Origin: Suilimivivens aceti
Lineage (GTDB): Bacteria > Bacillota > Clostridia > Lachnospirales > Lachnospiraceae
DNA length: 64,000 bases
Direction of reading: 5' to 3'
Assembly (NCBI RefSeq): GCF_025567405.1
Contig: NZ_JAOQKJ010000002.1
Location: forward strand, 186,001-250,000
Shown here: one piece after another, positions 1-7,251 of the stretch
Layout of the letters: each line of letters opens with the position of its first letter
Numbering within the stretch: the first letter of the stretch is position 1
Notes under the pieces: model-generated
What the model was told of the DNA's origin: nothing
The model's input: the letters and a program-made list of their open reading frames with translations, nothing else
The model's database searches: none
Translations under genes and position numbers: made by a program

Positions 1-1110
1 GGAATCAGAAATTTCACCGTCTACTGTTTCAGCATCATAGTATCTCTTGATAAATTCAACTACATAATACTGATGATTGTCAGTGTCCTCGATAACTTCG
101 ATATCCCCCTCTGCTCTTGTATCATCAAACAGAAAATCCTGAATAACAGAAGGAGCATAGGATTTACGCTGACCTTCCTTCAGCGAATAATCAGACTCAG
201 TATCTTCATAATTTGCTTTATCATCTTCAGAAGCATTCTCAGCACACAGTGCATTGAAATCTCCACCGGCCTTGCGCTCTGTCAGAAAAGCATCTGCTTT
301 TGCTTTCAGGTCATCCATTGCTGCTGCAATATCATCCTCTGTAGCATCATCTGCAAGATCAGCCTTGAAAACAAAGCTTCTGTAATCCACATCATCATAA
401 GACGCCGGGTCAGCCTCGTAAGTTGTCTTGATCTCTTCCTCTGAAGGCGCATTCTTTGCAAGCAGTTCCTGATAATATGCATTGGTAAGAAGCGCATCCT
501 CAAGGAAAGGCTTGATATTCTTCTCAGTAGCATAATCACCAAAGGTTTCTCTGTAATAAACAGAAAGTGTCTCAGCAGCTGAATCGGCAGCCGATCTGAA
601 CTGCTCTATCTGACTTTCGTATTCCTCCGTACTGTCATAGGTAAAACCATTTGCCTGTGCATCCGCTTTCATCGCATAAGTGGAAACAATCTGCTGTACA
701 GCCATCTCCTCAAACAGATCCTTCCAGGTCAGGTTCTTGTCCTGATCATAGATCTGCTCTGCCGGATCCTTGGATGTATCAAGACCCATATAAGAAGCAA
801 TGGAACCATATGTGGAAAGATAACTATTTACAACGGAATGATAATAATAATCAAATTCCAGCTTGCTGATATTCTCTTCTCCTACCTGGATATAGGTTCC
901 GTGAAGTGCTGTCTGTTTCTTAACGATACTGGATCCAAAACCAATTACAATTGCCAGTACAATAGCGATACCGATCACAGCTGTAACTGTTTTGAAGATC
1001 TTCTCGTCACGTCTGTCCCTTTCTTCTTTCGCCTTTCTGGCTGCCATTTTTTTGTCATAACGGGTCTGAACCTTCTGCTCTGTTACCTCAGGTTCATTTT
1101 TTTTTGCCAT
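1..1110 (-). CDS. Membrane-anchored PrsA/SurA-like protein (partial)
   Basis: The reading frame is open for 370 codons from an ATG at 1110 to the window edge, so the C-terminus is missing. AAGGAGGAG precedes the start. Residues 1-37 are lysine- and arginine-rich, 40-62 form one membrane segment, and the rest is an acidic, helical extracytoplasmic region. The pattern (membrane anchor, SurA_N-like helices at about 80-220, then a region with YRSFVFKA and YYVVEFIKRYY strands) resembles peptidyl-prolyl isomerase or PrsA-type foldases of Clostridia. There is no lipobox cysteine, so it would be held by the transmembrane helix and not by lipid. It lies 47 nt after leuD and may be read from the leu transcript. 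The family call is inference, because a complete PPIC domain cannot be seen. Confidence 0.6.
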   Translation of the reverse strand, partial: MAKKNEPEVTEQKVQTRYDKKMAARKAKEERDRRDEKIFKTVTAVIGIAIVLAIVIGFGSSIVKKQTALHGTYIQVGEENISKLEFDYYYHSVVNSYLSTYGSIASYMGLDTSKDPAEQIYDQDKNLTWKDLFEEMAVQQIVSTYAMKADAQANGFTYDSTEEYESQIEQFRSAADSAAETLSVYYRETFGDYATEKNIKPFLEDALLTNAYYQELLAKNAPSEEEIKTTYEADPASYDDVDYRSFVFKADLADDATEDDIAAAMDDLKAKADAFLTERKAGGDFNALCAENASEDDKANYEDTESDYSLKEGQRKSYAPSVIQDFLFDDTRAEGDIEVIEDTDNHQYYVVEFIKRYYDAETVDGEISDS

Positions 1111-1157
1111 TTGTAGAGCTCCTCCTTAATTCTTTCTCAATAACTACAGAACCTATT

Positions 1158-1646
1158 TTACTTCTGATTGATATAATTAACAAGTCCCTCTGCAGCAATT
1201 ATTTTTTGCATGAATTCAGGGAATGCCTGTCCCTGATAAGTTGTGTTCTTTGTGATATCAGTAATCACACCGGTATCAAAGTTAACGGAAACCTCATCCC
1301 CGTTCTCAATCTCTCTGGCTGCTTCCTTACATTCAATAATAGGAAGTCCGATATTGATCGCATTGCGGTAGAAAATTCTGGCAAAGGTTTCCGCGATGAC
1401 GCAGCTTACACCTGCAGCCTTAATGGCAATAGGGGCATGCTCTCTGGAAGAACCGCAGCCGAAATTTTTGTCTGCCACGATAATATCTCCCTTTTTTACA
1501 TTTTTAATAAAATCCTTATCAATATCCTCCATACAATGTGCAGCCAGTTCCGCAGGATCTGAGGAATTCAGATATCTTGCAGGAATGATCACATCTGTAT
1601 CTACGTTATCTCCGAATTTAAATACGATTCCTTTTGCTGCCTTCAT
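1158..1646 (-). CDS. leuD: 3-isopropylmalate dehydratase small subunit
   Basis: This 162-residue subunit pairs with LeuC to isomerise 2-isopropylmalate to 3-isopropylmalate in leucine synthesis. The swivel-domain features are visible: DNVDTDVIIPARYL near the N-terminus and GCGSSREHAP in the middle, followed by IIAETFARIFYRNAINIGLP. The length fits the short homoaconitase-like LeuD clade (about 160 residues), not the roughly 200-residue enteric type. It begins 20 nt after leuC and is surely co-transcribed with it. AAAGGA lies upstream of the ATG. Confidence 0.95.
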   Translation of the reverse strand: MKAAKGIVFKFGDNVDTDVIIPARYLNSSDPAELAAHCMEDIDKDFIKNVKKGDIIVADKNFGCGSSREHAPIAIKAAGVSCVIAETFARIFYRNAINIGLPIIECKEAAREIENGDEVSVNFDTGVITDITKNTTYQGQAFPEFMQKIIAAEGLVNYINQK

Positions 1647-1666
1647 AGTTTTCGTCCTTTCCTTCT

Positions 1667-2935
1667 CTACGCATCTAACTTTCTGGGATCTGCGATCTTA
1701 CCTGCAACGGCACTTGCAGCAGCTACTGCAGGGCTTGCCAGATAAATTTCACTCTTTACATGTCCCATACGACCTACAAAGTTACGGTTTGTGGTAGAAA
1801 CGCATCTTTCATTCTCTGCCAGGATACCCATATAACCACCAAGGCAGGGTCCGCAGGTGGGTGTACTGACTACGGCGCCGGCTTCGATAAAGGTCTTTAA
1901 CAGACCCTCTTCCATGGCCTGCAGATAAACAGCCTGGGTAGCAGGGATTACGATACAGCGCATTCCCTTTGCAACATGTCTGTCCTTAAGGATAGATGCT
2001 GCAATTCTCATATCATCAATCCGTCCATTGGTACAGGAGCCGATCACTACCTGATCGATGGCGATATCTTCTGTAATCTCATCTACTGTCTTTGTATTCT
2101 CCGGAAGATGAGGAAATGCCACGGTAGGCTTTAACTCAGAAAGGTCAATGGTATACTCCTCATCATAAACAGCATCCTCATCTGCTTCATATACTGTAAA
2201 GGATCTGGTCGCATGCTCTTTCATATAAGCGACCGTCAGATCATCTACCGGAAAAATACCATTCTTGCCGCCGGCTTCGATCGCCATATTGGCAATGGTA
2301 AATCTGTCATCCATGGTAAGATTTCTGATACCATCTCCAACAAACTCCATGGACTTGTATAAGGCACCATCTACACCGATCATGCCGATAATATGCAGGA
2401 TCACGTCCTTACCGGAAATCCATTTGGAGGGCTTACCTGTCAGATTGAACTTAATAGCTCCCGGCACCTTGAACCATGCCTTACCCGTTGCCATTCCGGC
2501 AGCCATATCGGTACTTCCAACACCCGTTGAGAATGCACCAAGTGCACCATAGGTACAGGTATGGGAATCTGCCCCGATGATCACATCGCCGGCTACTGTC
2601 AGTCCCTTTTCAGGAAGCAGGGCATGCTCAATTCCCATTTCTCCTACTTCAAAATAATTGGTAATTTCATTACGCCTTGCAAACTCTCTGACACACTTGC
2701 AGTGTTCCGCAGATTTAATATCCTTATTGGGAACAAAGTGATCAGGAACAAGTGCGATCTTGTCCTTATCAAAAACTCCCTTGGTATTCATCTTTGCCAT
2801 TTCCTTAATGGCTACCGGACTGGTAATATCATTTCCAAGCACCAGATCCAGATCTGCTTCGATCAGCTGTCCGGCTTCTACCTTCTCAAGTCCGGCATGT
2901 GCTGCCAGAATTTTCTGGGTCATTGTCATTCCCAT
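1667..2935 (-). CDS. leuC: 3-isopropylmalate dehydratase large subunit
   Basis: This is the 422-residue [4Fe-4S] catalytic subunit of isopropylmalate isomerase. The aconitase-family signatures are present: GADSHTCTYGALGAFSTGVG, IGSCTNGRIDD, and TPTCGPCLGG, which supply the three cluster cysteines. The length matches the single-domain-shorter LeuC/HacA clade that partners with a 160-residue LeuD. AGGAGG lies 8 nt before the ATG. A hairpin (2958-2989) separates it from ilvC, so expression may be tuned relative to ilvC. Confidence 0.96.
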   Translation of the reverse strand: MGMTMTQKILAAHAGLEKVEAGQLIEADLDLVLGNDITSPVAIKEMAKMNTKGVFDKDKIALVPDHFVPNKDIKSAEHCKCVREFARRNEITNYFEVGEMGIEHALLPEKGLTVAGDVIIGADSHTCTYGALGAFSTGVGSTDMAAGMATGKAWFKVPGAIKFNLTGKPSKWISGKDVILHIIGMIGVDGALYKSMEFVGDGIRNLTMDDRFTIANMAIEAGGKNGIFPVDDLTVAYMKEHATRSFTVYEADEDAVYDEEYTIDLSELKPTVAFPHLPENTKTVDEITEDIAIDQVVIGSCTNGRIDDMRIAASILKDRHVAKGMRCIVIPATQAVYLQAMEEGLLKTFIEAGAVVSTPTCGPCLGGYMGILAENERCVSTTNRNFVGRMGHVKSEIYLASPAVAAASAVAGKIADPRKLDA

Positions 2936-2957
2936 GCTTATTTCCTCCTGATAGAAA

Positions 2958-2989
2958 GAACCCTGTGCCAGAAGTTCGGCACAAGGTTC
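2958..2989 (-). terminator. Hairpin between ilvC and leuC
   Basis: GAACCTTGTGCC and GGCACAGGGTTC form a 12-bp stem (one G.U pair) on the minus strand, followed by TTTCTATC. The U-tract is poor, so this looks like a leaky terminator or an RNA-stabilising element after ilvC. It ends just ahead of the leuC ribosome binding site. Confidence 0.55.
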
Positions 2990-3017
2990 ATGTCATTTTT
3001 ATAGAACTGTCATACCT

Positions 3018-4037
3018 TTAGTTATTGATCAGTTTGTCGCCTTCGTTGTTCCAGCTGTAAAGCTTACGGATCTCCTTGCCAACCTGCTCTGAAGGATGCT
3101 CTGCAGCAAGCTTTCTCATGGCCTTGAAATGAGCCTGTCCGCCCGCAGGAGACATATCAAGCAGGAAGTCCTTTGCAAAAGTACCATCCTGGATGTCCTT
3201 CAGGATCTTCTTCATAGTCTTCTTGGTTTCATCTGTAATGATCTTGGGACCTGTAATATAATCACCATACTCTGCTGTGTTGGAGATGGAATATCTCATT
3301 CCTTCGAAGCCTGACTGATAGATCAGATCTACGATCAGCTTCATTTCATGGATACACTCAAAGTATGCATTTCTCGGATCATAACCAGCCTCGCAGAGAG
3401 TTTCAAAGCCAGCCTGCATCAGCGCACATACACCACCACAGAGAACTGCCTGCTCACCAAAGAGGTCTGTCTCTGTTTCTGTACGGAAGGTTGTCTCAAG
3501 AACACCTGCTCTTGCGCCACCGATAGCAAGTGCATAAGCCAGTGCCATCTCAAGGGCCTTACCTGTAGCATTCTGATGAACAGCAACCAGACAGGGAACA
3601 CCCTTACCAGCCTGATACTCGCTTCTTACAGTATGTCCAGGTCCCTTGGGAGCGATCATGGTAACATCGACATCCTTAGGCGGAACGATCTGTCCGAAAT
3701 GAATATTGAAACCATGTGCGAACATCAGCATGTTGCCTGCTTCCAGGTTGGGCTCGATATCCTTCTTATACATTGCTGCCTGCAGCTCATCATTGATGAG
3801 GATCATAATGATATCAGCCTTCTTTGCTGCTTCTGCTGCAGTATATACTTCAAATCCCTGTGCCTCAGCCTTTGCCCAGGACTTGGATCCTTCATAAAGA
3901 CCGATAATTACGTGACAGCCGGACTCCTTTGCATTCAGTGCATGGGCATGTCCCTGACTGCCATAACCGATAACTGCGATTGTTTTTCCTTCAAGAAGGG
4001 AAAGATTACAATCCTCCTGATAATAAATATTTGCCAT
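3018..4037 (-). CDS. ilvC: Ketol-acid reductoisomerase
   Basis: IlvC isomerises and reduces acetolactate or acetohydroxybutyrate using NAD(P)H, the second common step of valine, leucine and isoleucine synthesis. The Rossmann motif GYGSQGHAHALN, the cofactor loop GLYEGSKSWAKAE, the acidic metal site with DLFGEQAVLCGG, and the C-terminal helical knot (ECIHEMKLIVDLIYQSG) are all seen. The chosen start (MANIYYQED) gives 339 residues, the usual class I length; AAAGGAG stands 8 nt ahead. An ATG two codons upstream is too close to that site, and the longer frame back to 4184 runs into ilvN and has no binding site. Confidence 0.96.
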   Translation of the reverse strand: MANIYYQEDCNLSLLEGKTIAVIGYGSQGHAHALNAKESGCHVIIGLYEGSKSWAKAEAQGFEVYTAAEAAKKADIIMILINDELQAAMYKKDIEPNLEAGNMLMFAHGFNIHFGQIVPPKDVDVTMIAPKGPGHTVRSEYQAGKGVPCLVAVHQNATGKALEMALAYALAIGGARAGVLETTFRTETETDLFGEQAVLCGGVCALMQAGFETLCEAGYDPRNAYFECIHEMKLIVDLIYQSGFEGMRYSISNTAEYGDYITGPKIITDETKKTMKKILKDIQDGTFAKDFLLDMSPAGGQAHFKAMRKLAAEHPSEQVGKEIRKLYSWNNEGDKLINN

Positions 4038-4053
4038 TTTCATGACTCCTTTC

Positions 4054-4551
4054 TTATAAATAGGTAACATTTTCTGAACCTCTGCCAAGTCCGGCAATAC
4101 CGGTTCTGGCAAGCTCCAGAATTTCATATCCATCAAGGAGATTGATGAAAGCATCAATCTTATCCTGATTACCTGTAAGTTCAACGATCAGACTGTCAGA
4201 AGCCACATCAATGATCTTCGCACGGAAAATATCTGCAATGGAGATCACACCCTGCCTCTGGTCACATCCTGCCTTTACCTTGATCAGTGCCAGTTCCCTG
4301 TAAACACTGCTGTCCGGCTTAAGCTCCTTCACATCGCGGACATCCACGAGCTTGGAGACCTGTTTTTCAATCTGATCCAGAATCTCATCATCCCCTGAAG
4401 CGACAATGGTGATCCTTGTAAAACGAGGGTCCGCAGTTACACCTGCAGTAATACTCTCAATGTTATAGCCTCTCCTTGAAAACAGACCTGAAATACGGCT
4501 TAACACACCTGAGGTATTGTCAACAAGAAGCTGAAATACTTTCTTATGCAC
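4054..4551 (-). CDS. ilvN: Acetolactate synthase small subunit, copy 2
   Basis: The regulatory subunit of acetolactate synthase carries an N-terminal ACT domain that binds valine. ACT features are clear: LLVDNTSGVLSRISGLFSRR, then GYNIESITAG. I place the start at a GTG (4551, VHKKVFQLLV), which has AAGGAGGA 7 nt upstream and gives the standard 165 residues; the upstream ATG lacks a binding site and would overlap the promoter. The gene follows a strong promoter (4580-4608) and leads ilvC by 16 nt, so this copy travels with ilvC-leuCD. It is a clear paralogue of the gene just upstream. Confidence 0.93.
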   Translation of the reverse strand: MHKKVFQLLVDNTSGVLSRISGLFSRRGYNIESITAGVTADPRFTRITIVASGDDEILDQIEKQVSKLVDVRDVKELKPDSSVYRELALIKVKAGCDQRQGVISIADIFRAKIIDVASDSLIVELTGNQDKIDAFINLLDGYEILELARTGIAGLGRGSENVTYL

Positions 4552-4579
4552 GTAAGACTCCTCCTTAACTTTTATCCAA

Positions 4580-4608
4580 TATTTTAGCAACTGACGTTAT
4601 AAAAGTCA
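4580..4608 (-). promoter_or_regulatory. Promoter for ilvN(2)-ilvC-leuCD
   Basis: TTGACT, 17-nt spacer, TAAAAT on the minus strand is a near-consensus sigma-A promoter. Transcription would start about 25 nt before the GTG start of ilvN copy 2, leaving a short leader with no room for a T-box or leader peptide. Confidence 0.75.
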
Positions 4609-4645
4609 ATTGTACCATTTTATCCAATTTTGTTGATCTATTTTA

Positions 4646-5137
4646 TCATTTCAGATCTGTTTCATTGCATTTCTGCAGCGCCAAGGTACCGGTACGTGCC
4701 ACCTCCACGATGCTGACTGACTGGAACATGTCGATCAGGAGCTGTGTTCTTTCAGGCAGATCACACATCTGGATCAGCATGAGATTTTTAGACATATCCA
4801 CGATCTGGGCGTGCATGATCTCGCAGATCTCCATAATGTCTCTCCGGTTCGTCTTGTTGTACTTGACCTTGATCAGCATCAGTTCACGGCTGATACTGCT
4901 TTCCGTATCAAAGGTTTTTACCTTGATGACATCCAGCTTTTTATTCAGCTGTTTTTCGATCTGTTCTATGGTTCTCTTGTCCCCGCTGCTCACGATCGTC
5001 ATGCAGGAAACATCCTTCGTATCCGTTTCTCCTACAGCAAGCGAATCAATATTAAAGCATCTCCTTGAGAAAAGACCTGCCACCTTGCACAGTACACCGG
5101 ATCTGTTTTCTACCAGTACAGAATATATTTTCTTCAT
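4646..5137 (-). CDS. ilvH: Acetolactate synthase small subunit, copy 1
   Basis: This 163-residue protein has the same architecture as the downstream copy: an ACT domain (LVENRSGVLCKVAGLFSRR, FNIDSLAVG) and the ALS_ss_C half (LMLIKVKYN, then VEVARTGTLAL). It begins 13 nt after ilvB, so it is the natural partner of that catalytic subunit. The two small subunits have diverged widely outside the glycine-rich ACT loop, for example SCMTIVSSGD here against TRITIVASGD in copy 2. They may therefore sense different effectors or pair with different IlvB proteins (a second ilvB lies at 36934-38607). The symbol is used only to tell the copies apart. Confidence 0.9.
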   Translation of the reverse strand: MKKIYSVLVENRSGVLCKVAGLFSRRCFNIDSLAVGETDTKDVSCMTIVSSGDKRTIEQIEKQLNKKLDVIKVKTFDTESSISRELMLIKVKYNKTNRRDIMEICEIMHAQIVDMSKNLMLIQMCDLPERTQLLIDMFQSVSIVEVARTGTLALQKCNETDLK

Positions 5138-5150
5138 GATACTTCTCCTC

Positions 5151-6767
5151 CTACTTTACAAGATCCATCGGATTGATCAGACATTCAAGAAGCATGGACT
5201 TATCTTCCCTCAGAAAAGCATCGACCGTTTCCTGTGCATGATTCATATTCTCAAGTCTTGCAAAGTCCATGTCATAAGCCGCAGAAAGCTTCTCAAGATC
5301 CGGACTTCCTGACAGATCTACAACAGAATAATGATCCTTATAGGTATAATGCTGATATTCACGTACCATACCAAGATAATTATTCTTAAGGACAACGATC
5401 TTGACAGGAATATGATGCTGGTTCATGGTTGCCAGCTCCATCATGGACATCTGGAAGGATCCATCACCGCAGACTGCAACGACCTGCCTCTTTTTATCTG
5501 CCAGCTTGGCTCCCATAGCAGCCGGAATGGAATACCCCATCGTCCCCATACCGCCGGAAGTCAGGAACTTTCCATCTCTTACTATATGGTAGCCGCAGGA
5601 CCAGATCTGATTCTGCCCTACATCTGCCACATAAATGCCATCTGCCTGCATTTTCTCTGACAGCAGGGTGATAAAGGCTGCCGGATCTACATAGGATGGA
5701 TCCGGATTTCTCTTTGGCACCATAGTTTTGCGGTAGGTATCCAGTGTAGTAAGCCATTCCTGATGTTCACAGTCAATAGTAAGCTCAAGAAGATCTCTGA
5801 AGATATGCTTTGCATCTCCGACAAGTGGAATGGCTGCTCCAACATTTTTACCGATTTCTGCAGGATCTACATCAATATGGATCAGTACCTTATTTTCCGT
5901 GATCAGATCCGGCTGGCTGACTGCCCTGTCAGCCACCCTTGCACCCACCATAATCAGAAGGTCAGATTCATTCATTGCACGGTTAGCATAAGGCTTTCCA
6001 TTATTTCCAACCATCCCAAAGTAAAGAGGATCCTCAGTTGGCATAACACCAATCCCCATCATAGTAGAAACAACAGGAATCCCATACTTCTGTGCAAAGC
6101 TCCTAAGCTCCGTTTCCGCATCGGATAAAAGAACACCACCCCCTGCACAGATGATCGGTTTCTTTGCTTTTTCAAGCTGGGATGCTACTTTCTTGATCTG
6201 TACCATATTTCCCTTTACCGTAGGCTTATAGGTTCTCATGGATACACGTTCCGGATAGGAAAACTTTTTTATCTCCGCATTCTGGATATCAATGGGAATA
6301 TCGATCAGTACAGGTCCTTTTCTGCCGGTACTGGCAATATGAAAGGCTTCCTTGAAAATTCTCGGAATGTCATTGACATCCTTTACCAGATAACTGTATT
6401 TTACAAAAGATTCCACAGCACCTGTGATATCTGCCTCCTGAAACACATCACTTCCAAGAAGCTCTGAATTTACTTGTCCTGTAATACAGATCAGAGGGAT
6501 GCTGTCGGCAAAGGCTGTGGCAATTCCGGTGATCACATTGGTTGCACCTGGACCGGAAGTAACTGCACAGACTCCTGGTCTTCCTGTCACTCTGGCAAGT
6601 CCGCTTGCCGCATGGGCTGCATTCTGCTCCGTTCTGACAAGAATGGTTTCTATAGAAGAATCCAGAATGCTGTTATAAAACGGACAGATTGCCACACCAG
6701 GATATCCAAATACATATTTTACTTTTTCTTCTTCCAGACATTTAACGATTGCATCTGCACCTATCAT
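5151..6767 (-). CDS. ilvB: Acetolactate synthase large subunit, copy 1
   Basis: This thiamine-diphosphate enzyme condenses pyruvate with pyruvate or 2-oxobutyrate. The catalytic glutamate lies in RTEQNAAHAASGLARVTG, the central FAD/nucleotide fold contains GARVADRAV, and the ThDP motif GDGSFQMSMMELATMNQH is intact. The start at 6767 (MIGADAIVKC) gives 538 residues and has AAAGGA about 10 nt ahead; an ATG seven codons earlier is also possible. The N-terminal loop GVAICPFYNSIL and RTEQN, where most family members have RHEQG, set it apart from the more canonical second ilvB. It lies downstream of metH and a small membrane protein. Confidence 0.93.
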   Translation of the reverse strand: MIGADAIVKCLEEEKVKYVFGYPGVAICPFYNSILDSSIETILVRTEQNAAHAASGLARVTGRPGVCAVTSGPGATNVITGIATAFADSIPLICITGQVNSELLGSDVFQEADITGAVESFVKYSYLVKDVNDIPRIFKEAFHIASTGRKGPVLIDIPIDIQNAEIKKFSYPERVSMRTYKPTVKGNMVQIKKVASQLEKAKKPIICAGGGVLLSDAETELRSFAQKYGIPVVSTMMGIGVMPTEDPLYFGMVGNNGKPYANRAMNESDLLIMVGARVADRAVSQPDLITENKVLIHIDVDPAEIGKNVGAAIPLVGDAKHIFRDLLELTIDCEHQEWLTTLDTYRKTMVPKRNPDPSYVDPAAFITLLSEKMQADGIYVADVGQNQIWSCGYHIVRDGKFLTSGGMGTMGYSIPAAMGAKLADKKRQVVAVCGDGSFQMSMMELATMNQHHIPVKIVVLKNNYLGMVREYQHYTYKDHYSVVDLSGSPDLEKLSAAYDMDFARLENMNHAQETVDAFLREDKSMLLECLINPMDLVK

Positions 6768-6823
6768 ATTCGTTTGTTCCTTTCCCATTTCTGTATCATT
6801 ACCCTGTAAGAGGGGCTTACCTG

Positions 6824-7243
6824 TTATTTCTTAAACTTCCCAAAGAATTTAGCCATGGGTTCCACTACATCACCAAGATCCTTGATGGCACCGTTCAGTC
6901 CTTCAAAATCAATAGTCTCCAGTTTTTTCATGACCTGTTCAATGGATACAGCATTTTCGGTAACAAAGGTATCCATATTTTCACTCATACTGGTTACAGC
7001 ATCTGTCATCTCATCCACGCCCGCAAGAGCATCCTGTGCCTGCGCTAAAGTCTCTTCTGCTTCTGCGGCCACGCCGTTCACCTGGTGGATGGTCTTCAGC
7101 AGTGACGGAACCAGTATAAGAAGTGCAATCACGACAGCCATTGTCAGTATTCCTCCGCATATAGCACTGATCCTGGCATAAAAAACCTGTTTTTTCGTCT
7201 GCTCTGCAATCCTTTGCAGCAGCTCATCCCTTGTTTCGTCCAT
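6824..7243 (-). CDS. Small membrane protein with coiled-coil tail
   Basis: This 139-residue protein is of unknown function. A charged N-terminus (1-25) precedes one transmembrane helix (about 26-51), followed by a helical region rich in Ala, Glu and Met that could form a coiled coil, and a lysine-rich end (FFGKFKK). It resembles DUF948-like or chemoreceptor-stalk helices only in general form. The AGGAGG site overlaps the metH stop codon, so it is co-transcribed with metH, and ilvB follows after about 56 nt. No catalytic motif is seen. Confidence 0.7.
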   Translation of the reverse strand: MDETRDELLQRIAEQTKKQVFYARISAICGGILTMAVVIALLILVPSLLKTIHQVNGVAAEAEETLAQAQDALAGVDEMTDAVTSMSENMDTFVTENAVSIEQVMKKLETIDFEGLNGAIKDLGDVVEPMAKFFGKFKK

Positions 7244-7251
7244 ATTTCCTC

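Noticed and set aside
306..542. A 78-codon minus-strand frame
   Set aside because: It is out of frame with the PrsA-like gene that runs through the same bases with good protein character; its Arg/Met/Leu-rich composition is typical of a shadow frame.
4591..4645. Leader peptide or T-box before ilvN copy 2
   Set aside because: The promoter occupies this stretch, and the remaining leader is too short for either element.
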